Shown here piece by piece: positions 38,164 to 48,771 of a stretch of 64,000 bases of DNA. Numbering within the stretch: the stretch's first letter is position 1; each line of letters opens with the position of its first letter. The stretch covers positions 539,235 through 603,234 of the forward strand of contig VZTJ01005217.1 in the NCBI GenBank assembly GCA_013397795.1, read 5' to 3'. Under the pieces are notes generated by a model that made no database searches, was not told where the DNA came from, and saw only the letters and a program-made list of their open reading frames with translations. The DNA comes from Orthonyx spaldingii. Lineage: Eukaryota > Chordata > Aves > Passeriformes > Orthonychidae. The position numbers and the translations under genes were made by a program.

Positions 38164-40601
38164 AGAGTTTCTTACCAATACTGAAGCCAGATTACAGATG
38201 TCAAAATTAACCAAAGAGATTAAACACAGTCGGAGAAGTCAACCTGATTTGGAGTCTACTATTACTTATGTGATCACACACGGATTCTGCCTGTGCTCTG
38301 TGGTCTATGAAATAGTGTTTGCAGCTTACAGAAGCAAGCAGTGCTAATTACTTGTTCACATGTGGTTGCCATCTATGTTTATTTTATGGGTATTAACCTG
38401 AAATTAAGTCAACACAAAAGAAAAAGAGAAACAACAAAATTGAGTATTTTCAGAGGCAACACAAGCCTGAGTCTCGTGACAGCTGCTGTGCCTTTGCAGA
38501 ATTTTAAGACACAGACACACATTTTTCCCCTTCTGCTGCTATTTCTGTTATGCACGTAAAAGGGAGAAATCAGCTTCTCAGGGAAAATCATGGCTTCAAC
38601 TGTGACTGATACAGAACAAATCGATATCACCTAAGTCAGAAACAAGATAACAGACACAGGTTCCATGCTGCAAACTCTTCAGTCCCAGAACTCCCACCTC
38701 TGCTGCTTTAATTCCGAGGCAGCTGGCAGAGCACACTGGAATTTCACTCAGGAGACACTTGAAAGCAAGTGGAGGCAACCACAGGCTCCCTCTCCGTGCA
38801 TTTCTCTATGTGCACACAAACCTGCCTTCAAGAAATCAAGCACGAGAGACCCGACTTTACTTCACTGAATGTGTCAAGATACCAGGGAAAGAGTGGATAA
38901 ACATCTAAAAAGCAACTTATACACTGTACCTGCAATGAAACAGGTCTCAGAGTCATCCCTCAGTCCCCCACCCCCAATTTGGCACTGAACCAAGTCAGGC
39001 CCATGAGGGCTTTACAGTGAATTCAGAAGGGTCTGAAGCTCTTGGTCCACTCAGTTACAGAACAGGCAAAACCAGTGACCTGGGAGAATAAATCTTGAGA
39101 CAGCACATGATCCAGGTGCATCATAGCCCTGACACACTCTGCCCAGCTCCTCTCAAAATAGCACAGTGTTATTTGGAAACCAACAGATAAGGATGTTGGG
39201 GGCAACATCAATTTAACACAAGTAACAAAAAAAAGGTGTAGAGAGCTGTGATTTTTAAATTGAAGCCGCACTTTTAAATAACCAGCAGTAACAAAAGCAA
39301 GTGAATCATCTTACTTATCACCAACAGGCAAACCCAAACCAACAATGGATTCACAGTGGTGGCTAAAGGGTATTAACAGTTTGTGAAACATCGTGTGGAA
39401 ACTTGATACTTGTGGTTGAAAAAGATTCAATTCCAGAGATGATTAAGGCACCTCCAGCACAGCTGTAACCATACACTAGAGTATCTTCTGTACCTCAGAA
39501 ACTGTTGCTAAACTCCAGGATAATCCTCTAAACCTGATGTTCAGAACTTCTTCTCAAAGAATTACCTATCCACCCTCAGGGGAAAAAAAAATAACCCAAC
39601 CCCTCCTAAATCCTTTGGCAGCTAATCTGTAACACAGCAATTCTTAAATACTCTGGTGCTGGTTTCAGCTGTAGAGCACATGTGTAATTACAGCTTAAAT
39701 CCCAACACCATTGGTCCTGGGGAGGCTGGAGGTGAGTGTGTGTGCAGAGCCAGGAGCACAGCCTGGAGTCTGCCAGCAAAGCAGAATAAGCAGAAAGTCT
39801 CACCCATTTCACCAGTACAGGGCTGGTTTTGCACCACTCAGTAGGTATTTGGTGGAACAATAAAACAAAGCTCTCCTGGGAAGATGTCCAGGCATAAAAC
39901 CTCTCTGCAGAGAGAAACACTTCTTAAAGAACCAACTTCTAAAAGGTTTTGCTGAAGTCTCCTAACACCAGTCTGTTCCTCCATAACTACAGTTTCTGAA
40001 GGCAGTGTTCATTTTTGGGTTTTAGCATCCCCACTTGGCACGTGACACCAGTTTCTTTCAAGTCAGGGTTTGGGATTTTAAGCACCACTGGTGTAATTAC
40101 ACCCAGCAATTTCTCCAACCCACCAAAGATCTCCCCAGTCTTCCAGGTGCACTTAGTAGGAGAGAATGAAGCTGCTTGCAAAATTCTTGGGTATTTTCAT
40201 GCAGGAAATAATGCCAGTTTAACAGTTCTCATACAAATTAGCTTCTCTTTGGTTGAATACATTCATATCTGCTATGAAAAATATGGCTCTATCAGCTGCT
40301 TCTTTATGAGCTCGTTCTAAACCAGTGATGTGACAGTGCAAAACTACTTATTTTCTGTTTCATCAAAAAGTAATTCCTTCAGGCATTAAGATGTGACATA
40401 AAATCTTTTCCTAAATTGAGCAATTTCATTAAGTTTTCTGTAAAGAAAGCAAAATAGAGCATGGAATACAAAAGCTTTTAAAATGTGCCAGGGAATATCA
40501 TTGGGAAGGTAACAAACTATGCAAGCCATAGGCCTGTATTACACACTTAAAACATTGTCTGAGACATTAAATAACCACAGAAACAGCTTTATATAATATG
40601 A
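38164..40601. other. intergenic sequence downstream of WDR89
   Basis: No gene is recognised. The WDR89 3' UTR may extend into its right part if the weak polyadenylation signal at 40602 is not the one used. Confidence 0.55.
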
Positions 40602-40838
40602 TTTAATATCTGTTGTTCAAGAACTCAGAAGCAGATGTTTACTCTTTTCTGATTAATATTAGCAACTTAAAAAAAAATAAAAGGCATTCTTCTCATGACT
40701 GAAATACATTCGCAGGGGGAATTCAAGCACCACAGTTCTTTCCACAGAAAACCTCCAAATAAAACACAGCCAAGTATTGCCTGAAGGAATTAAGCACCAG
40801 GAAAGCTCTACACAGCAGAGATTCCCACTTTAGGCATT
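40602..40838 (-). other. WDR89: presumed WDR89 3' UTR
   Basis: This is the sequence between the WDR89 stop codon and the nearest minus-strand ATTAAA (plus-strand tttaat at 40602-40607). I found no canonical AATAAA in the few hundred bases below the stop, so the true 3' end may lie further left. Confidence 0.4.
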
Positions 40839-42008
40839 TCACTTTTTCCTGCTTTTGAGGGAGGTGTTGTGAACTCTTACTCTCTCCTGCATGGAAGAAG
40901 AGATCTTCAGAGATGCTTTCTTTGTGAGGGACCTTTCCACAGCTCCAGGTTTCCATAGCAACAGCTGAGCATCCTCTCCACCCGTCAGCAGAGCCTCGTC
41001 CGTGGGGCTCCAGCAGAAGGAGCGCACGGTGGCCGAGTGTCCCCCACACAGGGTCCCTGCCAGGCTCAGGCCATCGCTGCTGCAGCTGATCAGGTGGATG
41101 TTCCCTGTGGAGGTTCCCCCAATCAGGAAGAGCTTCCCTGCCTTTTCATGGTACAAGCCACCCACCAGGTAGTGCAGGCCATGGTTTTCAGCACACACTG
41201 ACTCTCTGGCATCCACAACGTGCAGCAGGGTTATCGGTTCTTCGGTGTCCAGCTGAGCCATGTCCCACCAGCAGAACCCCTCATCATGTGTCACACAATA
41301 GACCTGTCTGTAATCTTCCCCAGACCAGCCAAGAGAACTCACTGATGAATCTGAATTGCAAGTTGATACCAGAGCATCATCTTCATTATCCTTGTTGATG
41401 TCGAACACATTCACCAAGCCATCGGTTGACCCAGACACGACCAAATTGGATTCTGTAGGATGAAAACAGATTTTAGTGATGTCATCATTGTGACTTTCAG
41501 AATAGACTCCCAAAGGTCCTTTAGTGCTGCTGGCACAGTCTGTAACGCCTCTTGCATCCCAAAACACCAGAAATGTGTCCTTTTCCACTTTTTCCGTTCC
41601 GGCACAAACGATGAGGTCACTGCAGCTGACATCAAAGCTGATGAAGACGTTGGAAGGATATCCACTGAACACCTGCACAGGCTCCTGCGAGGCTGAGCGA
41701 ACATCCCAACACTTCACCGTGCCCTGGCTGCAGGCTGAGAACACCAGGCTGTCACAGGTGTGCGCAAACCTGACCCCGCTGAGGAGCCCGGGACGGGCGC
41801 TGTATTCCCTCAGGAAGTGCAGGGTGTCCCTGTGGTACACCCTGAGCGACTGATTGGAACAGGAAACGGCCACGAAGCGGCCGCTCCCGGGCTGGGCAGG
41901 GCTGGAGGTGTGGATGTCCAGCAGGTAGGAGGGCTCCTCGCTGGGCACACAGCGCCTGGCGATGCGCAGACCCGCCAGCTGCTCCTCCACCTTCTCCACC
42001 GCCGTCAT
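40839..42008 (-). CDS. WDR89: WD repeat-containing protein 89, complete single-exon CDS
   Basis: The frame encodes 389 residues; the mammalian protein is about 387. WDR89 is a poorly characterised WD40 beta-propeller, presumably a protein-interaction scaffold. The WD-type words come at regular spacing: SLRVYHRD (54-61), TVKCWDVR (97-104), FLVFWDAR (146-153), LVNVFDIN (198-205), GFCWWDM (244-250), NIHLISCS (303-310) and LLLWKPG (349-355). A histidine-containing start of the last blade, GGHSATVRS, is at 322-330. This fits seven blades. A basic tail (LKSRKK) ends the protein. The frame stays open upstream to 42146, but I chose the ATG at 42006-42008 because it follows the splice acceptor at 42039-42040 and gives the family length. 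The CDS has no intron. The stop is TGA. Its 5' third is GC- and CpG-richer than the rest. Confidence 0.95.
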   Translation of the reverse strand: MTAVEKVEEQLAGLRIARRCVPSEEPSYLLDIHTSSPAQPGSGRFVAVSCSNQSLRVYHRDTLHFLREYSARPGLLSGVRFAHTCDSLVFSACSQGTVKCWDVRSASQEPVQVFSGYPSNVFISFDVSCSDLIVCAGTEKVEKDTFLVFWDARGVTDCASSTKGPLGVYSESHNDDITKICFHPTESNLVVSGSTDGLVNVFDINKDNEDDALVSTCNSDSSVSSLGWSGEDYRQVYCVTHDEGFCWWDMAQLDTEEPITLLHVVDARESVCAENHGLHYLVGGLYHEKAGKLFLIGGTSTGNIHLISCSSDGLSLAGTLCGGHSATVRSFCWSPTDEALLTGGEDAQLLLWKPGAVERSLTKKASLKISSSMQERVRVHNTSLKSRKK

Positions 42009-42040
42009 CTCGATGCTCTCCCCAGCCCTGCCAGAGACCT
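42009..42040 (-). other. WDR89: WDR89 coding-exon splice acceptor and 30-nt 5' UTR
   Basis: On the minus strand TTTATTTATTACAG is followed by GTCTCTGGCAGGG, so the acceptor AG is at 42039-42040 and the exon begins at 42038. Thirty bases of 5' UTR precede the ATG. The start context has G at -3. This requires at least one upstream non-coding exon. Confidence 0.75.
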
Positions 42041-45000
42041 GTAATAAATAAAAGCCAAGGAGAGTTTTAATTACAACATTCTTAGCTTTAAAAACAGGCA
42101 TGAGAAAGCATCTCGTGCAGAATTGATGCATGAGGTTAAAATTCAATTATCCCAATGTCGTCCCCAGCACAGCTTCATTCACAGAGCACAGAACAGGAAA
42201 GGGCTCCCTGATTCAAGGAGTTCAGTCTCTCATGTCTGTACGCACTACACCAGATAATCCCCTTAACAGATTAAACAGTCTATCTGGGAATCCTGGGAGA
42301 GTCACTTAGCTAAATTTGCTTTATTATTTTTATAAAGTAACGTGGTGTTCTGCCCAAGTGGGAACAAAATGAAGTCACCCCCTGTACCTGAGGAGGAACA
42401 AGTTTTGTTCTGGGAAGCACAGCCCACAAACAGCTGCACCAGTACGACTGCACGAGACTTCTGAAGTGAACTGTGCTGAGGGACATGCACAGGGGAGGCA
42501 GAGAACAAGACCAAAACTGCACAGGACTACAGCCTGAAATGGCCTGGTGAGGTAATTTTACAAGTATTTAGGTGCCCAATGACGCAGAGAAACACCTGCC
42601 AGCATATCAGGGACCACCTAAACAGGCTACGTGGCACGTGGAATTCGCTGTAATTAAGCACCTCTACGTTTTCGGAGCCTCCTGTAAAACCACAAAGCAC
42701 CAGCCTTCAGTGCAGCTGATAAAAATCTTCCCTTCAGAGGCAATTCCTCTCTGGCACTACTGAACCCTGCTAGAAACCCAAACTATTTCAGCAATGCACA
42801 CAAATGCAAACTTTACCTAGCAAAACCAAAATTAAACAAAATTCTCTTGATCCTCTCATAGATTGACTTCTAAAATATGCCCTAAAAAAAAAGGAAAGAC
42901 ATAGTTTTCCTTTCTATAACACAACAGAAAATTCGATTCTGTAATTGCAGTAAAGATTCCATCAATTCCAAGTCAGAAACAGCACAGCAGCATTTGCAGA
43001 GATATCTGCTATGGTTTTAGTGGTTCACAAACTACAACCTTTTTTAAAGGAAGATGTAGGTATGTCAAGTACAGTCATCCACTTCTGTTAAAAACACAGG
43101 TTCAATTAGACCACTACCCTGTGTTTAAAAAGAATCAAAACCCAAACATTGAGGGAATCACAGCAGGTTTTAAGGAGTCAACACTCCCATGATTTCTCAC
43201 TGGTACCATTATTTCCTTAAGGACTGGGCCAGCAGCCAGTCCCAGGTACCACAAGCATGAAAGGACCCTTAAAAAAAAATCCAAACAGAGATGGAGTAAA
43301 AATCAGGCAGACACAGAATGCAAGAAAATATTCTCATGCCTTCCCAGCTGTTCTATCATCAAGTTTTCTACAAATTCTCCAGGCTGGATTTTTAGGGGTG
43401 GAATGTGCAAGTTTCCATGTATTACTTGCTTTAGTCGTAATGATTTTAATTGTCCATGAGAGACCAAAAACAAAGGAAAAGTTGCTATGACAAAGCTGGA
43501 TTCTGCTTTTTTTTTTCCTTCTTGGTGTTGTTTGTGGTTTCAGGGTTTTGCTTTCCCTCCTCTGGTGCACACAAATGTTCATGACACCATGTGACAAACG
43601 AGCAAATTCTTAAAAAACAGCTTAAGTAGGCACACATAAAAACTTAATTCCCAAGTCACAAATAATCTCACTAAGTGATTTGCCTCAGTAATATCCTGAC
43701 AATGAGGTCCCCAGGTTAATCTTCTACATCAAAGCAACCTTTCAGAGCACATCTACCAGTCATTTTTGCCATAAAATGCAGACATCCTGTGGAAACTCCT
43801 TTCCCCTCTGAAGCAAAGAAGTTCAACGTGTTTTCTGGCATTACCCTGTGTACAACCTACCCACAGAACTCGTTCCTTACTTACTTTTCTGGGTATGTTC
43901 TCAAATGAAACAAGCTTTTACTAGAACTATTACATAAAGCCAACTGTTCTTCAACGCTGTTTGCCACGCTGCTTAAACACAAAACTGTTAAACTTCCATG
44001 CAAATTAATAATGTAAACAGAAGAAATAAAGTATTTTTAACATTATTAATCAGGAAAACTACTTAATTCAATTTACTGAAGCATTACAATGGAAGCTGCT
44101 ATTTAAATAGAGTTTCAAACACACATGCTTGAGGGTGGAGAAAGGAGTTTTCATAAACCAGCTCTCCTGCAGTGCTATGGTTACTAAAAAAATCAGGTTC
44201 TCTCTGTAAATTTCGTGTACGAAAAATGTAGTTTTCCAAGCTGACCTGAATTTTAAGCTCTAAATATTCAGACTTTGTCTACTCAAAAGGCCAAGTAAAC
44301 TCAAACAGACATGTTCCTGACAAATGTCATCCATTTGGAAGGCAAGCTGCAGTTGTTTAAATATTACTGACTAGGATAGAGAATATCTTTCAATAAGCAG
44401 TTTCTACAACACTCATGTCAGAGATTTTACTGCTGGTGAGGGTGAGGGAACTCCAGAAATACCCAGAAGTTGTAAAAAGCCAGAGTCTGCAAAAGGAGGT
44501 TCATTCAGTTTTAATAATATTTTCTGGGAAATAAAATTAGCTCAACACAACTCTTACACTTTTGCCCAAAATGACTTAAGTACAGCTCTTCTGAAATACC
44601 AAAAAATGCTGTTCATGTTTTCAGACAGAAGTGCAATTTCTACCTAAGTGCAATCAGGAAGGTGAAGGGTTCAGTTTTCACTTCTATTTCCAGCAACTTT
44701 CTTAGTAACAACTAAGAAGCCTCAAAATTGTGTGCAATGGCAGCCAGGTTTTTGCTAAAATCTCAGTAAAATGTCTGCCTTAGTAAGAAAGTCTTCAGAC
44801 TATTATGAAATTATGATTGAAGGTTATATAAACAACTCATGCTCAAACTTCAGGGTGTAGCTGCCAGCCCTTCCTTTTCAGAAGGGGAAGTCACTGTTGT
44901 ATTTTGATGGGAAAGTTTAAATGGCAGGAATAGGATCTGTGTTAAATTTATGAGACAAATAGGAAACAATGGTCTTCCAAACACAATAGAAGATAACTAA

Positions 45001-46737
45001 GCACTGGACTGCAGCCACCTACAAAGCACATGGTCCTCTGCACTGAAGCACTTTTAGTTCCTTAAGTTCAACAACAGAGGTATCTGTTTTCCAAAGAATC
45101 CTTTGGCAAAATCAGAGTCTCTGAAACGTGACATAGTTTGGACATAGCACAACAGCCAGTTGTGATGACCAGAGAGGAGAACTGCTCATGCTTGTGTGAC
45201 AAACTCTCTGACACAAAGGCTTTGCAGGGCACCAACAGCTTGCTCTTGGACTGTTCCAGTCTCAGAAGAAATCACAGAGGGCAGTGGCCAAAAGCTCTTC
45301 TTTCCCCATGGTTCCTCCTTTGCTCAGAATATGACGTCGTTCATTAAATTCAGCTCCTTCACTTTCTCCAGCTCACAGGGGCCCCGGTCTGGATCTACAA
45401 TCTCAACAGTGACAAAATCCAGGTGATGTCAAGGTGCCAGGAAACCACCACCACTGGAATGACACAGTGAGTACCTGGCTGAGGGTGTCTGGCTCTGGCC
45501 AGTCACTTGTGTTTGAAACAGAGGTGCAATCCCATCCTTAGGGATCACCATTCCTCATGTGGAACAGCTGAATCTTTCAGCTGCATCCACACCTGCACTC
45601 CCGAGCCAGGAAAAGTCACCTTTTATAAATTAAACCCGAAACTTCTGTGTCATGGTATGGAGACCTCTGAACTGCACTCAGGTGATCTGTTCTATGAATT
45701 AACTTCATGGTTCCATGCAACCCCTGTACATCTCCTGGATACCACAATAAGCTTCTGGAAGGACACTCAAAACTCATTACACCTTGGGAACTCAGAATAA
45801 ATACAGTTCTCTGAAATAACCTAAAGTATTTTGACCTCCAGGGCATCCTACAAGGCTCCTTTAAAAAAGAAATAAACTCAATGTTTAGAATAGAAGGCAC
45901 GAAGTGGAAGTGCTGCCAAAGAGGCAGGACAGGATTTTCAGATGCCTTTGTTATGTGTTTTTCGCTGGTGGAGTGTGGAAACAACCACACAGCAAGACTA
46001 GAAGCAAACAGCTGTGCCAAAGGCAGCCCTTTCCAATGGTGGAGAAAAGCAAAGCAAGTACCTATCTGCACAAACTAAACACTTAACATTGTCCCAGCAC
46101 ATGCTGCTGTGCTGTTTGTGCAGTATTCTAAATGTTGCAGCCTCAGTTCAAGCCAACAGGCTCATCAGTCCTCTTCAATCCAGAACGTTTTTCAAAAGAT
46201 AAACCAGCAAATCATAAGTTATTTCCCTTTTCCTTTGAGTGGTGTACAAAAGATGCTGCCAAGTTGCATAGTTCTCCTTTCCAAAAGGGAATGTTAGCTC
46301 AAAAATATATAGAAAGACAAATTTTCCCTTGAAAAATAGTGAAAAATGTGGAAAAATGGCGCATTCTCAAAGATTTAATCATTAACGTAAGAGTAACTTA
46401 TGAGTAGGAGGGTAGAAACACTTAATAAAAATGAAAAAGACCTGTAGTTCTGGCAGTCTTCTCTGCAGAGGTCAAATACCAAAAATAGCAAGGGATCTGA
46501 ACAGCAGTAGATGAAATCTTGCACTGTTCTTTCCTACAATAAACAATACAAACAGACCCTCCCTTTATTTTCACAATTATTAAAAGTTCAAGAACAAGCT
46601 GAGAACAAACCCGGGGCTCTGGGCAGTGGGAAGCAGCTCCTGCATGCACAGGACATGTGGTTTCCATTGGAAAGCAGGGCTGCCAAGGCAGGGAGAACAC
46701 ATCAGTGCTGCACTTCCCTCATGCAGGAGCCCTGCAG

Positions 46738-46824
46738 AGACCTCTCCTCTCCTGTCCTCTCCTGTCCTCTCCTGTCCGGTCCTCTCCTGTTCTGTCCTCT
46801 CCTCTCTCTCTCCTCTCCTCTCTG
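46738..46824. repeat. polypyrimidine repeat (CCTCTCCTGT-type)
   Basis: Near-perfect copies of a CCTCTCCTGT decamer pass into CCTCT/CTCT runs. The strand is almost pure C and T, so the transcribed WDR89 RNA would be purine-rich here. Mirror-symmetric polypyrimidine of this kind can form triplex (H-DNA) structures. Confidence 0.85.
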
Positions 46825-48610
46825 GCACCACTCCTCAGCAGAAGATAGACCAGCAAACGATCTGAGCACTGAGGGGAAGCCCAGAACACCCCTCAGGAAG
46901 GCACAGTTTCTCCAGGACACACACACTCCCATAGCTGGTTGGGTTATTTTACCCAAGCAGAGGGAGAAGGGGTTTTTCCAGCATTCCCACAAAGCCTGCA
47001 GAAGGCAAAGACAAGAGCATTTAGTCATCAGGCAGGAAGGGAATAAAATGCACGAGAGGCTACGCTGAAGTGCAGAGACAAGATGTAACCGCCAAGAGAA
47101 TTATTTCATCCTCTCAAATCAGCTACATCTCGCTTCCAAATGCAAAGCACAGTCAGAAAGGAGCTCCACGTAATTCTTCATTTGCAGTACAGAGAAAATT
47201 ACATCAGTAGAATAGAAAGGAGGAAAAAGATAAAACACAAAGTCTAGGGGAAGATCAAAAAAATTAGGTCTACCAAGCTACTTGCCTTTCATGAAATCAA
47301 TTCCTGCCCTCCCACCAGGACTGAGCTTTGGGGTACAATCCTGCTCAGCAATGGAGAGGAGCTGTAGGTGGGAGAGAGTACCAAGGAAAAGGCCTTCAAC
47401 AGTATTGATGGAGGGAAAAATAAAGAGTCAGAGGTAAGACATAATAAAGGGGAAACGGCCCAGGTGCTCAGTGCTTTGGGGTTCAATAATTTAAAAAAAA
47501 TTTAGAAATGAAAACTACAGCTTTAGTAAACTCATCTTTTGGGTGCACAAGCAGATAATCACATCAATTCAGAAACAAAACCTCTTTTGAATATTATCAA
47601 AATTGGACATCCACAGAGAGAGAATGCAAAATCAATTGGATTGGATCAAACACAGCTTTAAATGCATAAATCATAAAAACCACACACTGAGTATTTTCAC
47701 CAAAAGAAAACTTCATGGTGTGGTTTTTTTTGGTGTAAGATTCTGCATTCAAACTAGAAAGATCTATCCTGATTTTGCATCTAACACTGGAAAATATGTT
47801 GGAGACAGGTGAGATCTAGAACATTTAGGCATGCCTTAGGTCCAAAGTGCAATGAATTAACATTCAAACATGAATAACTGAATTCCTATTGACAGAAATT
47901 CATGAACCAAAGAGATGGTAAAGACCTGCAAAAGACCAGATTGAAAAAGTGTAGAATAACCCAATGTACAATTGAAAAACTCAAATAAGCTAGAAAGCAC
48001 TACACAAAACTATCAAAATGCCAAATTACAAATGTTGGCTTCAAAATTAGGGCAAATTTATTAAAATATGATGCTCAGTTTGCTAACCTACCTTCTCTAG
48101 AACAATTTAGGAGACCCTGACATAAACATGGGAAACACAGCTTCTAAACACTCTAAGAAGCTGTGTAAAACAATGTTTGAAACATATTTGAGAACATTCC
48201 TTTTTCAATCTTCTCTTTTCATCCAATTCCATGCTGGTGACACAGAGGAAGGTGTCCCTGAAATCCCACTGCACCATGAGCAGCTGGACCCAACCCAGAA
48301 CTGCCTTGGGAGGGGGAACTTTCCTCATAGTGACCTCACCAGGCAGAGGAAGTGAGTGCATTCAGGTGTGGATGAGGTGGTCATCCAATAAAGGAGTAAT
48401 AAGAGGATAAGAGATGCTCTATTTTACTCTCGTGGCTATTCTCAGATCAAGCTGACAGAAGCTGCAGCAGAAGCAATCCTATTTTATAAAGGCAGGCCTG
48501 AAAGAGTCCCAGGCAAAGGGTAAATTACAGAAAGAGATACGGTAATTGGGCTATTTGTATTCTAAATTCTATATATTATGTTTTCTTTTTTTTTTCTGGC
48601 AAAGAATACT

Positions 48611-48771
48611 GTATTTAAAAACACTCTGAAAGCTCACCTATGCCTAAATTGCACTCTCAGAAGCTTCTGAACAACAACTGCTACATCCTCNGCATGTAAA
48701 AACACTCTGAAAACTCACCTATGCCTAAATTGCACTCTCAGAAGCTTCTGAACAATAACTGCTGCATCCTC
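48611..48771. repeat. 80-bp direct duplication around a single N
   Basis: 48611-48690 and 48692-48771 match at about 75 of 80 positions and are separated only by the N at 48691. Two contig ends or two haplotypes joined without trimming is the simplest reading. Confidence 0.88.

Noticed and set aside
41411..42044. Open frames of 78-109 codons overlapping WDR89 in other frames
   Set aside because: They are shadows of the WDR89 coding sequence. The WD40 spacing and family length identify the true frame.
42009..42146. Extension of the WDR89 protein by 46 residues to an upstream ATG
   Set aside because: The extension crosses a clear splice acceptor at 42039-42040 and does not resemble the start of the known family.
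46580..47028. Charged repeat proteins such as RTGQERTGEDRRG on the minus strand
   Set aside because: They are translations of the polypyrimidine tandem repeat.
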